6,428 bases of DNA from an uncultured Chloroflexota bacterium (GTDB taxonomy: Bacteria > Chloroflexota > Anaerolineae > Aggregatilineales > Phototrophicaceae): assembly GCA_937870805.1 (NCBI GenBank), contig CALMZT010001185.1, positions 1-6,428 on the forward strand. Reading direction: 5' to 3'. A model generated the notes under the pieces. That model made no database searches, was not told the DNA's origin, and saw only the letters and a list, made by a program, of their open reading frames with translations. This document shows positions 4,735 through 6,428 of this stretch, piece by piece (position 1 is the stretch's first letter; every line of letters begins with the position of its first letter). The position numbers were made by a program, and so were the translations under genes.

Positions 4735-6336
4735 ATGCGCCAGATGATTGTTGTTCTGCAATTGGGCTTATTATTTTTTATTCTGCCCGTGATCTATGCG
4801 GCAACCTTGCCCGATTCTGCTGAATGCACAAATATTTTTATTGAGCACATCCTGCCCCACACCACTACAACCAGCGGCGACTTTGTGCGCTTTTACGAGA
4901 GCAACGGCTCTGGCTTAGCGGTGAATGATCTGAATAACGACGGTTTGCTCGACGTGGTGTTGGGCAACCTGAACGGTGCGAATACTGTTCTTTGGAATGA
5001 AGGTGCCCTCAACTTCCGCGCACAGGAATTCGCGCCGACTGGACATACTCGCACAGTCAGCATCGTTGATGTTGATGGCGATGGCTGGCTCGACATTGTG
5101 TTGACGACGCAGCTTGCAGCCCCTAGCTACTGGCACAACAACGGCGACGAGACTTTTACCTTCAATGCCCTTCCAGGCGTCAACCGTCCCGCGTATACCC
5201 TCAATTGGGCAGACGTAGATACAGACGATGACCTTGACCTTGTAACCGCTTCCTATGATGTCGAACTGATGCAGTTGATGCGCGATTCTTTTTTGTTCGG
5301 CGACGGTGCGGGCGTCATTTATTATGAGAATCAGAACGGCGTTTTTGTCCCGACACGCCTAGCCGATGAGTCGCAGGCATTAGCAATCTGGCTTTCTGAT
5401 CTTAACGGTGATGGCAATATTGATCTCGTGATCGGCAATGATTTCAGTTTTCCCGATCAAAGCTGGTCGTATATCAATGGACTATGGCAGGAAACAAATT
5501 TATTCCCTGTCACCACCTACAGCACGATGAGCTTTGACGCAGGCGATCTTGACAATGATGGCACACTGGAATTCTTCGCCGCCGACATGCATCCTTATGA
5601 TGATGATCCTGAGACGCTGCGCGCGTGGCAGCCTGTGCTGGATAACCTAGCGCGCGTGCCGCTGCTCCCTGGCAATCGTCAGGTGCTCGAAAATGTCCTG
5701 CTGCAACGCACCGCCGAAAGCGATTTTCAGGACGTTGCTTTAGACTTCGGCGTAACGGCGACGGGCTGGAGTTGGTCGAGCAAGTTTGGTGATCTGGACA
5801 ACGATGGCTACTTAGACCTCTACGTTGTCAACGGCATGATTGCCCAGGAATTGTTTGAGCAGCTTCCCAACTACGAACTGGTAGAAGCTAATCAGGCGTT
5901 TCGCAGCGAAAACGGCGCGCGCTTTATCCCCGTACCTGAATGGGGACTCGGCAGCACACGCAGCGGACGCGGCATGAGCATGGCGGATTTAGATAACGAC
6001 GGCGACCTGGACATCGTGGTCAATAACCTCATGACGCCCGCGCAGTTATTTGAAAATGCACTCTGCGGCGGCAGCAGCTTGCAAGTTGATCTCCGTCAGC
6101 AAGATGCGCCGAACCGCTTTGGTCTCGGCGCGGTGCTGATGCTGTACACCAGCAGCGGTACTTATACCCGTGATGTGCGCGCCATCAGTGGCTATCTCTC
6201 TGGTGATCCAACGCGCATTCATTTTGGTTTTCCGAACGACAGCGAACTCTATCGACTCGAAGTTCGTTGGACAGATGGTGTGATTTCAACCATCGACTCG
6301 TTTGATTCGCAGCGTATTTTAACCGTTACTCGTTAA
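4735..6336 (+). CDS. Secreted FG-GAP/VCBS repeat protein with C-terminal ASPIC/UnbV domain (CRTAC1-like)
   Basis: This 533-residue protein starts with a signal peptide (about 1-22, cleavage after IYA), so it acts outside the membrane. Seven Asp-rich calcium-loop motifs of type DxDxDGxxD mark FG-GAP/VCBS blades, starting at residues 65, 112, 160, 222, 271, 353 and 418. Examples are DVDGDGWLD and DLDNDGYLD. The third, DVDTDDDLD, lacks the usual Gly, and the fifth ends in Glu. The segment GWSWSSKFGDLDNDGYLDLY (344-363) is typical of CRTAC1-like proteins. Residues about 460-532 (RFGLGAVLML...YRLEVRWTDG) match the ASPIC/UnbV domain. The only cysteines, C31 and C444, could form a disulfide after export. 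The expected fold is a calcium-stabilised beta-propeller. The function is unknown; surface binding or adhesion is plausible. No Shine-Dalgarno sequence precedes the ATG; residue 4 is an alternative start. Confidence 0.88.
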   Translation: MRQMIVVLQLGLLFFILPVIYAATLPDSAECTNIFIEHILPHTTTTSGDFVRFYESNGSGLAVNDLNNDGLLDVVLGNLNGANTVLWNEGALNFRAQEFAPTGHTRTVSIVDVDGDGWLDIVLTTQLAAPSYWHNNGDETFTFNALPGVNRPAYTLNWADVDTDDDLDLVTASYDVELMQLMRDSFLFGDGAGVIYYENQNGVFVPTRLADESQALAIWLSDLNGDGNIDLVIGNDFSFPDQSWSYINGLWQETNLFPVTTYSTMSFDAGDLDNDGTLEFFAADMHPYDDDPETLRAWQPVLDNLARVPLLPGNRQVLENVLLQRTAESDFQDVALDFGVTATGWSWSSKFGDLDNDGYLDLYVVNGMIAQELFEQLPNYELVEANQAFRSENGARFIPVPEWGLGSTRSGRGMSMADLDNDGDLDIVVNNLMTPAQLFENALCGGSSLQVDLRQQDAPNRFGLGAVLMLYTSSGTYTRDVRAISGYLSGDPTRIHFGFPNDSELYRLEVRWTDGVISTIDSFDSQRILTVTR

Positions 6337-6337
6337 C

Positions 6338-6343
6338 GAAAGG
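6338..6343 (+). promoter_or_regulatory. Ribosome-binding site of the last, partial gene
   Basis: GAAAGG ends 8 nt before the ATG at 6352, inside a gap of only 15 bp after the FG-GAP gene. It supports a real translation start there and co-transcription with the FG-GAP gene. Confidence 0.45.
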
Positions 6344-6351
6344 TTGTTTTC

Positions 6352-6428
6352 ATGGTTATCCAGAACTTTGACATTCTGAACTTTTTAGCGAACGGAGTCC
6401 ATAATTCCCCGCCAATCCAAATTGTGCA
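6352..6428 (+). CDS. Start of an unidentified protein, cut by the window edge
   Basis: An open frame begins with MVIQNFDILNFLANG and continues without a stop to the end of the window, giving 25 complete codons. It has a reasonable ribosome-binding site (6338-6343) and sits 15 bp behind the FG-GAP gene on the same strand, which suggests one transcript. The visible residues show no signal peptide, membrane segment or motif I recognise, so no function is proposed. If real, it is the best clue to the role of the FG-GAP protein. Confidence 0.5.
   Translation, partial: MVIQNFDILNFLANGVHNSPPIQIV

Overview
This window carries a carbohydrate ABC-importer operon on the + strand, followed by a second, separate unit for a secreted calcium-binding beta-propeller-type protein. 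The organism is probably a member of the Chloroflexota (Anaerolineae-like). That rests on roughly 50% G+C, a CUT1-type sugar operon led by a LacI-family gene, a short 'GGGCGAAC...GTTCGCCC' intergenic repeat, and an ASPIC/UnbV-type FG-GAP protein. No marker gene proves it, so the assignment is an inference.

Layout. Positions 1-220 hold no convincing gene. They contain a short inverted repeat (49-70), a very good sigma70-type promoter (TTGACA, 17 bp, TATACA at 146-174, with an extended -10 TG), and three tandem 13-bp units that each contain a LacI-operator-like near-palindrome (175-214). A LacI-family regulator follows (221-1273). Next come two MalF/MalG-type permeases (1309-2241 and 2273-3220) and a secreted COG1653-type solute-binding protein (3292-4614). 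Gaps of 35, 31 and 71 bp suggest one operon. The 120-bp gap after the binding protein contains a perfect 32-bp palindrome (4656-4687), which probably ends or stabilises the transcript. A 533-residue secreted protein with seven Asp-rich FG-GAP/VCBS calcium motifs and a C-terminal ASPIC/UnbV domain follows (4735-6336). Fifteen bp later a new reading frame begins and runs off the window (6352-6428).

How the parts work together. The binding protein would capture an oligosaccharide or glycoside outside the membrane and deliver it to the permease heterodimer. No ATPase is encoded here, so a shared MsmK/UgpC-type ATPase elsewhere is expected. The LacI-family protein would bind the operator-like repeats at its own transcription start and shut the operon off when the sugar is absent. 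A 10-bp exact inverted copy of the operator core lies just upstream of the binding-protein gene, suggesting a second regulatory point there. The substrate cannot be read from the sequence, because no glycoside hydrolase or sugar-catabolic gene is present.

The genes themselves are ordinary family members. The most distinctive feature is the regulatory DNA: the phased triple operator array, its matching partner sites, and the long spacer-free palindrome. No clearly new biological system is visible.
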